A stretch of DNA of 64,000 nt from Tenrec ecaudatus. Lineage: Eukaryota > Chordata > Mammalia > Afrosoricida > Tenrecidae. The position numbers and the translations under genes are program-made. How positions within the stretch are numbered: the stretch's first letter is position 1; every line of letters begins with the position of its first letter. The notes below the pieces were generated by a model. The model did not search any database, was not told the origin of the DNA, and worked only from the letters and a program-made list of their open reading frames with translations. Of the stretch, positions 48,574 through 58,414 are shown one piece after another. The DNA lies in NCBI RefSeq assembly GCF_050624435.1, contig NW_027459426.1:124001-188000 (forward strand). The letters run 5' to 3'.

Positions 48574-48724
48574 GAAGCAAAAGTCAAGAAATCAAGTGAA
48601 CCATTGGATTGGATGAATCTGCTGCATAAGACTTCTTGAAAGTGTTGAATAAAAGGATGTTACCTTGAGGATCATAAGGTACACCTGCCAGAGATTTGTT
48701 ATTTTCTGTTTCTTGTTTACCCCC

Positions 48725-49270
48725 TCAAACTCTTTTATTAGGACATAATCCAGACACATCATTCAATAGTTGTCATATCATGTGACTATCACAATCAGCT
48801 TCAAGCATTTTCTTCCTTCTTTTATTTGATATCAACTCCCCACTAGCTCCCACATTCCATGTTGTGCCTTCCAGGACCCCTAATGTAGTTATAGTTTCTA
48901 CAGAGTCACCCACCCTGGGTTCTATATAGCAAAACTACATAGAAAAATATATAAAAGAGTCAAGATGGCTGCTAACTATAACAACAACAAGGACAAACTG
49001 CAATTCAAAAAGCAAAAACAGAAAGTATAGAAAAACAAGATTAAGATCAAAGAGTACTGAAAGGGAGATCAAATAATGTTTTTAATTATTCAAGTCAGAG
49101 TTTTTATTTCAATCTACTATTATCATCTCTGATTGATAGCCAGGTTATTCCTATACCTTAATTATGGTCAGACAGAAATCACAGAGACTTATTGCATGTA
49201 TAAATCCTGCAAATGTGTTTTGGTCTTTGACTGTCATCCATAGCCTTCTTAAAATCAGTGTTTAAAAACT
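48725..49270 (-). mobile_element. Older L1-like 3'UTR copy
   Basis: Counterpart of 9245-9860: CTCTTTTATTAGGACATAATCC at the left end, then the same order of blocks up to CCATAGCCTTCTTAAAATCA. Confidence 0.45.
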
Positions 49271-49279
49271 TGTTAGGGC

Positions 49280-50712
49280 GTGGTCAAGGGTAATGCAACC
49301 AAGAGGAATTACTGAAACCCAAATGAAGACTGAGCATGATAGTCGGACAAGAGGAAAGTCAAAGGAAATAGAGGAAAGAGCTAGGAGGCAAAGGGCATTT
49401 ATAGAGGTCTAAATAAAGGCATGTAAATATTTATATATACATTTATATATAATAATGGGGAAATACATCTCTGTGCATATATGTATAGGTTTAGTATTAA
49501 GGTAGCAGATGGACATTGGGTCTCCACTCAAATACTCCCTCAATGCAAGAATATTTTGTTCTATTAAACTAACATTCAATGATCCTCACCCTCTCGACAC
49601 AATCACTGAACACAAAGCGGGTGAATAAGTGAATGTGATGAAGAAAGCTGATGGTGCACAGCTATCAAAAGATACAGCGGCTGGGGTCTTAAAGGCTTGA
49701 AGGTAAATAAGCAGCCATCTAGCTCAGAAGCAACAAAGCCCACATAGAAGAAGCACACCAGTCTGCGTGATCATGAGGTGCCGAATGGATCAGTTATCAG
49801 GCATCAAAGAATAAAAAATCATATCATTCTGTGCTCACCTCCATGATATGATCACTGAAGACAAATGGGTGCATAAGCATATGTGGTAAAGAAAACTGAT
49901 GGTGCCTGGCGATCAAAAGATATAGTGTCTGGGGTCATAAAGCTTGAAGGTAAACAAGCAGCCATCTAGCTCAGAAGCAACAAAGCCCACATAGAAGAAG
50001 CACACCAACCTGTGCGATCATGAGGTGTTGAAGGGATCAGTTATCAGGCATCATCAGAACAAAAAAATCATATCACTGTGAATGCCGGGGGGAGGGGAGG
50101 AGTGCAGACTGGAGACCCAAAGCCCATTTGTAGGTCACTGGACAACCCCTTACATTGTCTCAGGGAGGAGATGAACCAGACAGGATGTCGTGCAGCAACA
50201 ATGGAGCATAGTTCCTAAATGATCCCCAGACCCCCAAACACTCTATCATGATCCCAATTCTACCTTACAAATCTGGCTAGAACAGAGGGTGTACACTGTT
50301 ACAAATAGGAACTGGAAACACAGGGAATCCAGGGTAGATTATTCCCTTCAGGACCAGTGGTGTGAGTGGTGATACTGAGAGGGTGGAGGCAGGGTGGGTT
50401 GGGAAGGGGGAACCAATTATAAGGATCTACATATAACCTCCTCCTATGGGGACGGACAACAGAAACATGCGTGAAGAGAGACATTGGATCGTGCAAAATA
50501 TGACAAAATAGTGATTTCTAAATTATCAAGGGGTCATGAGGGAGTGGTGAGGGAGGGGATAAATGAGGGACTGATGCCAGGGGCTTAGGTGAAGAGTTAA
50601 TATTTTGAGAATACTGAGGGCAATGAATGTAAAAATGTGCTTTACACAATTGATGCACGTGTGGGTTTTGATAAGAGTTGTATGAGCCCCTAATAAAATG
50701 ATTTTAAAAAGA
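49280..50712 (+). mobile_element. L1 copy, 3'UTR only
   Basis: Plus-strand copy from GGGTAATGCAACCAAGAGGA to TGAGCCCCTAATAAAATG and an A-rich tail. It has two ~245-bp monomers (cores near 49718 and 49968). Relatively well preserved. Confidence 0.82.
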
Positions 50713-50814
50713 GGCACAGACAATGGTTATTAGGAAAAAAAATGAGCTCTGATACCATTCTCTGCTGCAGAATTGGATGTTACTATTGACAATCCTTGGA
50801 TCACATATGTTGAT

Positions 50815-50955
50815 GTTATTCTTCCATGTGGGCTTAGTTGATGGTACACTTAGATCACTGCTTGTTTGAAAACAAGACTTAAGATTCGAGACACTATTGT
50901 TTCTGATAGATACCATCTAATTTCTTCACCACACTTTGCTGTAGCAACTACATCT
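50815..50955 (-). mobile_element. Single diverged L1 3'UTR monomer
   Basis: TTCTTCCATGTGGGCTTAGT ... TTTCTTCACCACACTTTGCT: one monomer of the L1 3'UTR, more diverged than the adjacent copy. Confidence 0.6.
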
Positions 50956-51289
50956 TCTGTATTTCCTTCAAAAGGGAATTTTGTAAGAATTAACTGTTCT
51001 TAGAATGTAGCTTGGGTTAATTATGAGCTCCACATCCATCCCTTACTCTGTTTATTCTATTCACCTCTGGTTCACCTTAGAGACATCTTGTTATTTTATG
51101 GCAGATAACTTTATCAATCATCTCTTTGAAGCATAAGGTAATTTTGTTTATAGTGTCATTGATTCAGCCCAGGATAATATATTTAAAACACAATTAAGAA
51201 AAGGTAATTGAATAAATGTACAGCCTTAGTATTTTCAATTGCCTGTGAAAAGTGAATGTGAAAGTTGAACATTCTTCAATGCATACAAA

Positions 51290-51690
51290 GGAAGACTGAA
51301 GAAGAATCAACGTATTAGAATATAGTAAAGGCAAAAGAACATTAAAAGTACCATGGACTGCCAAAAGTTAAAACAAATGTGCCATTGAAGAAACATGGCT
51401 ACAGTGCTCCTTAAAGGCAAAGATGGCGATATTTTGCTTATGTACTTTGCACATGTTATCAGGAGAGACCAGTCCCTAAAGAAAGACATCACATTGGGGA
51501 AATTAGGGCAAGTGAATGATAAAGAAATCTCCTCAATGAGATGGACTGATGCAGGAGCTGCAAAAAATGGGCTCAAACATGAGAACATTGTCAGAATGGC
51601 AAAGGACTGAGTCATGTCCCTTTTTGTTAGACACAGGTTTGCTATGAGCTAGAACTGACTCAGTGACACCTATGAAGAATCAACTACATT
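51290..51690 (+). mobile_element. RTE/BovB-type LINE 3' end
   Basis: TACCATGGACTGCCAAAAGT, GAGACCAGTCCCTAAAGAAA, CTCAATGAGATGGACTGATG and the tail CTATGAGCTAGAACTGACTC occur in the RTE order. Confidence 0.7.
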
Positions 51691-51699
51691 TGTGACAAA

Positions 51700-52685
51700 T
51701 TATTGGTTTACCACATAAGCTCTTCCCTGTTGGACCATTATATAAGTGTCAGAGTATATTCATAATCTATAGCAGAAATTAAACACTCGTCTTTGTGTTC
51801 TTTAATGACTTACATCTACCACACGGGACTAAGAAGACCTCTCTAGGACTTCCAATGCTCTAACTTTTAAAGGGAGGTGAGTTTTATCTTTCTCTGCTAG
51901 AGAGACCACATATTCAAACCTATCAGTTGATTGGCGGGGCTTGATGAGGTCATCCACTCCTGGAAAGATGGCCAGTCCAAAGAGGGACTTAGAAGTCCTA
52001 AGTGGGACTTCTACTCTTTTTCATAAGTTTGAAGAGGCACAGAGGGTATAAGCTTGAACTATGGAAAATGAGCTACACAGATAAATATCCACAATGACTG
52101 AACCAGATTTCATATATGAGCATCTGGGTGATAAAGTCATTTCTTAACCAATTGCTTAATTCACTCTCACCCTCCAACACATTCCTCACAATTTTTTATA
52201 TTCTTTGAATCACAGTAAGGTGTGATGACTGAAACTTTGTGTATCATGGCTGAGTCAGGATTCTAAGGCATTGGTTCATGATGATGGAATCCGCCTGGTT
52301 GATAAGAGTTCATAGAATGCCATCTCTTTCATGATGAGACCTACTGTGAGCAGCCAATGAGGAGGAAGATAGCTTCCTTGTGGGTGTGGTCTTATCATTT
52401 AAAAGGATTCTCTGAATGGTCTTTAGCTTTGTTCTGGACCTGGACACTTCATCTGACCTGAAGGTTTGGGGACTTGAGACAAAATCCTGTAATTGTGTTT
52501 CTGGAAGTTGTCGGTCTCAATTTGCTTGAGAAAGAAGTCTGCCATCTTACCTCCCATCTTGCATTCATCAGCCACTGGATATACTTGATCTAGGATAAGA
52601 GTCAGGACAGGAATCTGAGCCTTGTCAGCCTCTGCAACTGTGAGCTGAAATATGCAGTAACATGAAAACTGTCTACATTAGTGGG
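51700..52685. other. Intergenic DNA, no gene seen
   Basis: No recognisable exon, V segment or repeat. Confidence 0.4.
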
Positions 52686-52688
52686 TCT

Positions 52689-52854
52689 CACCCTGTGGAT
52701 TGCCACCCCTTTGGGGGTAAAACGACACATTCACAGGGGTCTCCTGATTCATAACAGTAGTAAAATTATAGTTATAAAGTAGCAATGGAAATAATTGTAT
52801 GGTTGGGGGAACTGTATTAAATGGTCATGGTATTAAGAAGATTGAGAACCACTG
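52689..52854 (+). mobile_element. SPIN-type non-autonomous hAT MITE
   Basis: 166 bp. The left end TAGTGGGTCTCACCCTGTGG and right end ATTGAGAACCACTG are terminal inverted repeats. Internal landmarks are CCCCTTTGGGGGTAAAACGA, CATAACAGTAGTAAAATTAT and ACTGTATTAAA. Target duplications GTCTACAT (52681-52688) and CTCTAAAT (52855-52862) match at 6 of 8 bases. All of this agrees with the non-autonomous SPIN element as I remember it. Confidence 0.88.
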
Positions 52855-53224
52855 CTCTAAATGGTCCTGAGAAGCTAAGTTTGGAGGGGCCAAGAAGTTG
52901 AAGGCCTGGGTCCTTAAACTTGGCTCTCCTTGAGGCCATTGTGAATTGAGGTCACTCTATTTTGCATTATGAACATATGGATATAGTTGCTCTACTCAAT
53001 ATAAACAGAGTATCCAGATTAGGGTGTCCTGTTTACCCTCAATCTCTTTAACACCTCAATACCTATTCAGGGACTTGGTGTGTCTTACATCTTCTCTTTG
53101 TGTAATTCTTCATTATGTGTATCAACTTGCTGGGGTCGAGGTTATCTGTAGTGTGGCAGGCATGTAAGGATGTCAGTGTTGGAGCTGTGCTCCAGTGTGG
53201 ACTTATTCCTCCATTTATCATGAG

Positions 53225-54530
53225 CTGGAGGCTTCAAAACCACCAGCTTCTGCGATTCAGAGAGATAACAGTCGGCTCCCCTAGAGACATACAGCAGTGT
53301 TTCCCAAGGTACATGATACTGCCCACTGAAGCAAAATGGAAATGTCCATTCAGTGTAAAAGTGATACCAATGTTTTTTAGAGGGGAGAAAGATGGGGCTT
53401 ACTACTCCCATTAAGTATTGCAGTCTTGGATGATTACATAAGACTGGCTAGGTCTGTTGTGGGATACACTGTTTCTCTCTGGCTCCATACTCTTGAAGAG
53501 TTCCCGGAACCCACAATGGTTGGCCAGCTGAAGATGGAGCCCAGAATGGGCAAGGGGAAGGCCATCTTCTGAAACTACACTTGTGGCCAGCTCCTGGACC
53601 TCGTCTTTGCCAGCTATAGACTCATGCACACACACCAGGTGGTGGACTTCATCAGAGGGAAGCACGCCCACTTCGGAACCTGCTCCTCCAAGGAGATGAC
53701 AGTCCTGGAGGCCATAGACCTGCTGGACCAGCTGGTGGATGAGTCGGATCCGGATGTGGACGTCCCTACCTCCTTCCATGCCTTCCAGACTGTGGAGGGC
53801 ATCCAGAGGGCACATCCCCACAAGGACTGGTTGTACCTGGTGGGGATGCTGCATAATTTGGGGAAGTTGCTGCCCCTGGCCAAGGAGCCCCAGTGGGCCG
53901 TAGTTAGAAACACCTATCCTGTGGGCTGCTGGCCCCAGGCCTCTGTGGTCTTCTGCGACTCAACTTTCCAGGACAATCCAGGCCTCAGGGATCCTCTATA
54001 CAGCTCTGAGCTTGGGATGTACCAGCCTCACTGCAGCCTGGGGAATGTCCTCATGTACTGGGGCCATGATGAGTATATGTACCAAGTGATGAAGTTCAAC
54101 AAATTTCCTCTAGTTCCACTCCTTCTATGCGTGGCACACCGGTGGTGACTACCGGTAGTTGTGTAGCCCTGAACATGCCGCCCCGGGTTCAGGAGTTCAA
54201 CAAGTTTGAACTCTACATCAAATGCCCAGACCTGCCTGATGTGGACATACTGCACCCCTATTACCAGGGGCTCATTGGCAAGTACTTCCCCAGAGTCCTC
54301 AGTTGGTGACCATCCTGCATGCCCAAGACAACCTTGTGATCATGGAGACAGGCCTGGCCCACCCAACTTCCTTGATAGACCCCACCCACCTGACTGTGCT
54401 CAGGTTTGCATCAATAAAGACCTTAAAGTGTCAAAAAAAAGTACAATCTTGGAAACCCATAAGGGCAGTATACTCTGTCCTACATGGTTGCCATTCATCA
54501 GCATTGACAGTGACAATAAGCTATTTTTAT
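53225..54530 (+). mobile_element. AfroSINE interrupted by a retropseudogene
   Basis: The left part (53225-53430) has the SINE body up to GAGAAAGATGGGGCTTACTA and GCAGTCTTGG. The right part (54441-54530) resumes with ACAATCTTGGAAACCCATAA and continues with the SINE 3' half. The break coincides exactly with the MIOX insertion. Confidence 0.75.
53431..54440 (+). pseudogene. MIOX: MIOX (myo-inositol oxygenase) processed pseudogene
   Basis: An intronless copy of the MIOX mRNA. A long open stretch (53624-54148) reads MHTHQVVDFIRGKHAHFG, DESDPDVDVPTSFHAFQT, SVVFCDSTFQDNPGLRDP and GHDEYMYQVMKFNKF, all typical of MIOX. After a deletion and frameshift near 54115, VQEFNKFELYIKCPDLPDVD-like sequence continues in another frame to SW and a TGA near 54309. 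Upstream, the NYT motif is preceded by a TGA stop (53569-53571). The metal-binding HD pair is HN (LHNLGK), so one ligand is lost. AATAAA lies about 20 bp before an 8-A tail (54433-54440). Flanking GCAGTCTTGG and ACAATCTTGG are a diverged target duplication in an AfroSINE. Confidence 0.92.
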
Positions 54531-56375
54531 ACATCATTGGGGACTATAGGCTTTATTACAAAAGTTTTCAATTACCAGCAAGGGTGTAAGTTTTCTGTTT
54601 TTCTAAGAAGGGGCCTCAAACTAGGGACAAGAAGTGAAGAAACCAATGATGTATAACCTTGAGTGACTTCGAGAGCAGTTAAAATTTATTCTACAGGATG
54701 GCAATGAGGGGAATAGGACTAAATGAAATGGGGCTTGATTTACTTCATTTTACATGACACAATGTGGCATCCTTGAATGGATCTAGTATGATGGGTCTCT
54801 TTTCAACAGTCAAGAGTGCCTGTATTTCTGGAGATCTTCATGAATCTTGGCATCCAAGTTTCACTGGGTCTAGAAGATTCCAAGGGCAGAGGTCTTGGTT
54901 TCCAAGAACACGCTTTGCTCCTGCCTGTTATTATATGAGGGTACTAGAATCCTATCTGTCTGCTGGCCTCTATTCTCATATTGTGTAGAAGAGAGAAATT
55001 AAGCTAGCAAGGGTGGATTGGGGTAAAGCTGTTGATGTCAGATGCATCCTGTAATCTTGGCCTCCAAATGGCCACATTATCATACCAAAGATAACTTCAT
55101 CCTCATGAACCTAATCCAAAACAATCCCATATGCATCACAAACATGAATGTCTTAAAAATGACAGAAACACAGAAGCAGAGGTTATGAGTTAGGAAACAT
55201 GGTAAAGAAGAAATGACATTAGCTACCTATGTGTGTGATGATTGCATCCCAAGGTCTATTAGGATGGCTGTGAGAAAAATGTACAGTCAGAAATATGGTG
55301 GTTGCTTATTGAATCAAATAATCAGATGGCTCACTACGCGGGATAGACAAATACAAGAGGAATGACTGTTCACTCATCAAATGGAAATGTTGAGAACTAT
55401 ATTGAACCACAATGCTCCCTGTGATGGAATATCTGTGAAAATACAAGAAAATCTTGCCAATACAGTGAAGAGTCAAATTTACCCACCAATCACTAATGAA
55501 GAAATTAAAGAATTCTTCCAACCACTTCAGTATGAAATTGACCTACCATGCAGTCAAGTAGCATAGATAATTATTGGTAAGTGGAATGAGAGATTAGGAA
55601 ACAGAGGAAAGAAAAGCAGTTGGAAAACGGGGTCCTTCTGATAGAAATTTGGAAATCACATATACCTTTGTAAAAACCACAAATGGCTGCTATACATATA
55701 GGCTTATACCAATGTAATTCACTGAAGTAAAATCAAGTACGTCTGTGGAAAATGTTTTAGAGTACAAAAGATACCCCAGTCCCAAATATAAATTAAGGAC
55801 AGCATTTACTCAGCCATAAGGACAAAAAGATGACACAAAACCACAGATACATAATGTGGATGAGGAATGCTATTAGCACAAAGTCATAAGAGCATTAAAT
55901 ATTCACAGTCAGGTTTTTACATCACTAAGACACAGAATACAGGAGACTTTCAAATTCATGAGTAACTGAAAGTTCATTAATCACAATAGAATGGGGGATT
56001 ATAGAAGCCCAAAGAGGAGCAAAATGTCAACACATGCTTAGAAGATTAGCCCTTCCAAACAAGGCAGTCTGGGAAAGATGGCTAGGTTACAACTTTTGTG
56101 TATGCAATCTCGAGTACTGTACTATCTGTCAAGGACACACACTCAATCCGCTAAGGGACTGCTCTATAATGCCTTGACTGTATAGAGGGTAGAGGTAATC
56201 CACTCTCCAATGTACTCTACCTGAGGGCAAGATTATTTACTTCATTGTGACATTATCTCAAGGAATTCATTGATGTGAGTTTGTTTTTTTGTTGTTGACT
56301 TTGTATGTTATGTATACCCTGACCAAAGTGAAATTATAAAATGTAAGGCCAAACATAATAGAGATTTTGGAGGAG
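54531..56375. other. Intergenic DNA, no gene assigned
   Basis: A 61-codon frame at 55381-55566 reads like an old LINE-type ORF scrap, but I cannot assign it. Otherwise nothing recognised. Confidence 0.4.
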
Positions 56376-56379
56376 CTTG

Positions 56380-56760
56380 TTATCTTCAGTCAAAATGAAG
56401 CTGGGACCATGAAGCTGAAGACATGAGTCAAAGACATGAGAGCACAAATATAACCTTTGGTACATCACACATGAATGTCAAGACCATCTCACGTACAGAT
56501 ATGATTAATTGAACGCGAACAACAGGAAACTGGATCAGCTGTAAAATGGCATCAATAGCATTATGTATGAAGAAAGCAACATCATTCCCAAGACAGAAAA
56601 GAAAGAATGATCGAGGCGAACATCAAGGAGACTGATACCTACCACTGGTAGAAATGTAGGTAAAGCAAATGGAAGAAATGATGAAGAAGAGCTGAACAGA
56701 ACATTTTAAAGAGCAACTTAAGAAGACATTGAAGTATTGAACTGAAACACGTTACTCACG
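56380..56760 (+). mobile_element. RTE/BovB-type LINE ORF fragment (5' region)
   Basis: AAGACAGAAAAGAAAGAATG, AAATGGAAGAAATGATGAAG and AGAGCTGAACAGAACATTTT follow the order of the N-terminal RTE ORF. Frames are broken. Confidence 0.65.
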
Positions 56761-57219
56761 GGGAAAACCATCAAAGTTATCATAGTGAGAACAAGGAGAA
56801 TTTCATTCAGTATATGTGGTAGAGAAAAGAGAGGTGGGAATAGGCTCACACCCCAAGAAAGCTTTGCCTGAAATAATCTAAAGAAAAATATTGGCAGAGC
56901 CATTTATAAACCGAATTGTTTGTGGCTTTCTTTCACCAGAGAACCTAAACATATAGTCATTTCTGCAAAGCTCTTTATTAATAGCTCTGTAATCAAGAGT
57001 GGATATTTTCATCCATCTGGTCAGAATTGAGGACAGGGGAATAAGCTCGCTCTCTTTAAATGTCTACAGGGGAACTCCCTTAAGTCTACCCTCCTTAAAA
57101 TCTCTTCTTTTGGGGGTTGAGATTCTACCCTCCTTAAAATCTTCTTTTGGGGGTTGAGATGAAAGGGTTGGGGACTAAGCCTTAAACTTGCTCTTCAGAC
57201 ATGCGACTTTTGGCAGAAT

Positions 57220-57687
57220 TGTTGTGGCATCAAATAAATGATGAACACTATAATGCCTTGATAATTTAGAAGAGACTATTTGGTTATCACTGGACTGCTA
57301 GAATCTAAAAGGGACTCTTTGATTGCAGTTCTAAGTGGATATTTCAGTCAATCTTTAAAGGCAAAAGCTCATTTATCATTTGTTTAGGGCTTAAGCCAAC
57401 ATGGACAAAAGCAGAAAGTAAAACTAATGTTATTCTTCTTTAAAATGAGTGAGTCCTACGGGGTACAGGATTGATGATAACATCCTGGTTAATAAAATAA
57501 AAATAGCAATATCCTGGTTACAACATCAAATTCAACAATATTATTAATTACAATTTCCTGATCTCCAGAACATAAGAGTCCATTTTAAAATCAAACACTG
57601 GTGAGACTTTCTGAGATGGGAGGGTGAAGGATGAAGATCATTCATTCAAAAAGATGGCGTGATTGTGACTAGTGATAGTCTGTCTCA
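57220..57687 (-). mobile_element. Solo LTR, same ~469-bp family
   Basis: Reverse complement of the LTR at 48105-48573, over its whole length. Ends are TGTTGTGG (57220) and CTGTCTCA (57687). Flanks GAAT (57216-57219) and GAAG (57688-57691) suggest a 4-bp duplication with one change. Confidence 0.75.
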
Positions 57688-57699
57688 GAAGAACAGATA

Positions 57700-58340
57700 A
57701 TAATTTTAAAATGTTTAAAATTCTGTTGTGAAATAATTCTTTATTGTGACTTAGGTGTGGATTTTGTTTGGGCCGGGTCCGAACCAAGGCAGCCACCTGT
57801 ACCAGCTACTCGAGAAGACAAATGACCTGGCTGAAATGGAAAGCATCTGCTTCCAGCAGTTCAAAAAGCTTACCTCCTGGGGCAGAGCACAGCCTCTTCT
57901 CCCCAGTGTTCCAGGAAGCAAGTTTTCTGAGAACAAGATTATTTACTCACAGACCCCATCCTGGCTCAAATCCTGCAGCTACAGCACTAAAACCTCCCTT
58001 CCCTTTATCAACGCATATGTCCTTGGCTTGGACCCTATTTAAGTCCCACTGCCTCACTACCAGGTGCTATTTCCCTGACCTAATATGTTGGGTCTCAGAA
58101 CCTTCCCAGGGGCTCAAGATGCCTCCATCCCTTTCTCTGCTCTCCCTTCCCTCCTGGGAGTTCTTTCCCTGCCTCAGTAAAATCTTTCTCAACTTCACAT
58201 TCCTGGCTAAATTCTATCTCTGTTCTGCACCTCTGTTAAACCTCTCATATTTATTCATCAGTTTCATATTCAGTAATTTAAGTTATTTTCCAAATCGGCA
58301 ATTGCTTGTAACTATCCATAGCCTATAACCCCTCCTGAGA
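57700..58340 (+). other. Unassigned transcribed-looking or LTR-like sequence
   Basis: Contains two overlapping open frames (57755-58042 and 57768-58328), a TATA-like CCTATTTAAGTCC near 58033 and pyrimidine-rich stretches. It could be an unknown LTR or a fragment of a retropseudogene. I cannot decide. Confidence 0.3.
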
Positions 58341-58414
58341 TATTAATGTGCTACCATTAGCAGGAACGCAGGATGCTAAGGCAAGGGACTTCAAGGGGGT
58401 CAGCAAACACATGA

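Larger units (their letters stand above)
43711..48700 (+). mobile_element. RTE/BovB-type LINE ORF, split by nested insertions
   Basis: Three pieces of one reverse-transcriptase ORF lie in colinear order: 43711-43870 (GAGGAACCTGTCCGTGGATC, AATGGTTTAAAATCAGGAAA), 47762-48104 (ACAACCTTCCATATGCAAGT, the YADD region; then an IKKTK-like segment and CTCATGGAAG) and 48574-48700 (GAAGCAAAAGTCAAGAAATC, AAATCTGCTGC-like). Between pieces 1 and 2 sit an L1 and an ERV LTR; between pieces 2 and 3 sits a second LTR. It is heavily mutated and cannot be coding. Confidence 0.75.

Noticed and set aside
53624..54148. MIOX-like frame as a functional gene
   Set aside because: It has no introns, an upstream in-frame stop, a downstream frameshift with deletion, an A-tail and target duplication, and a lost metal ligand.
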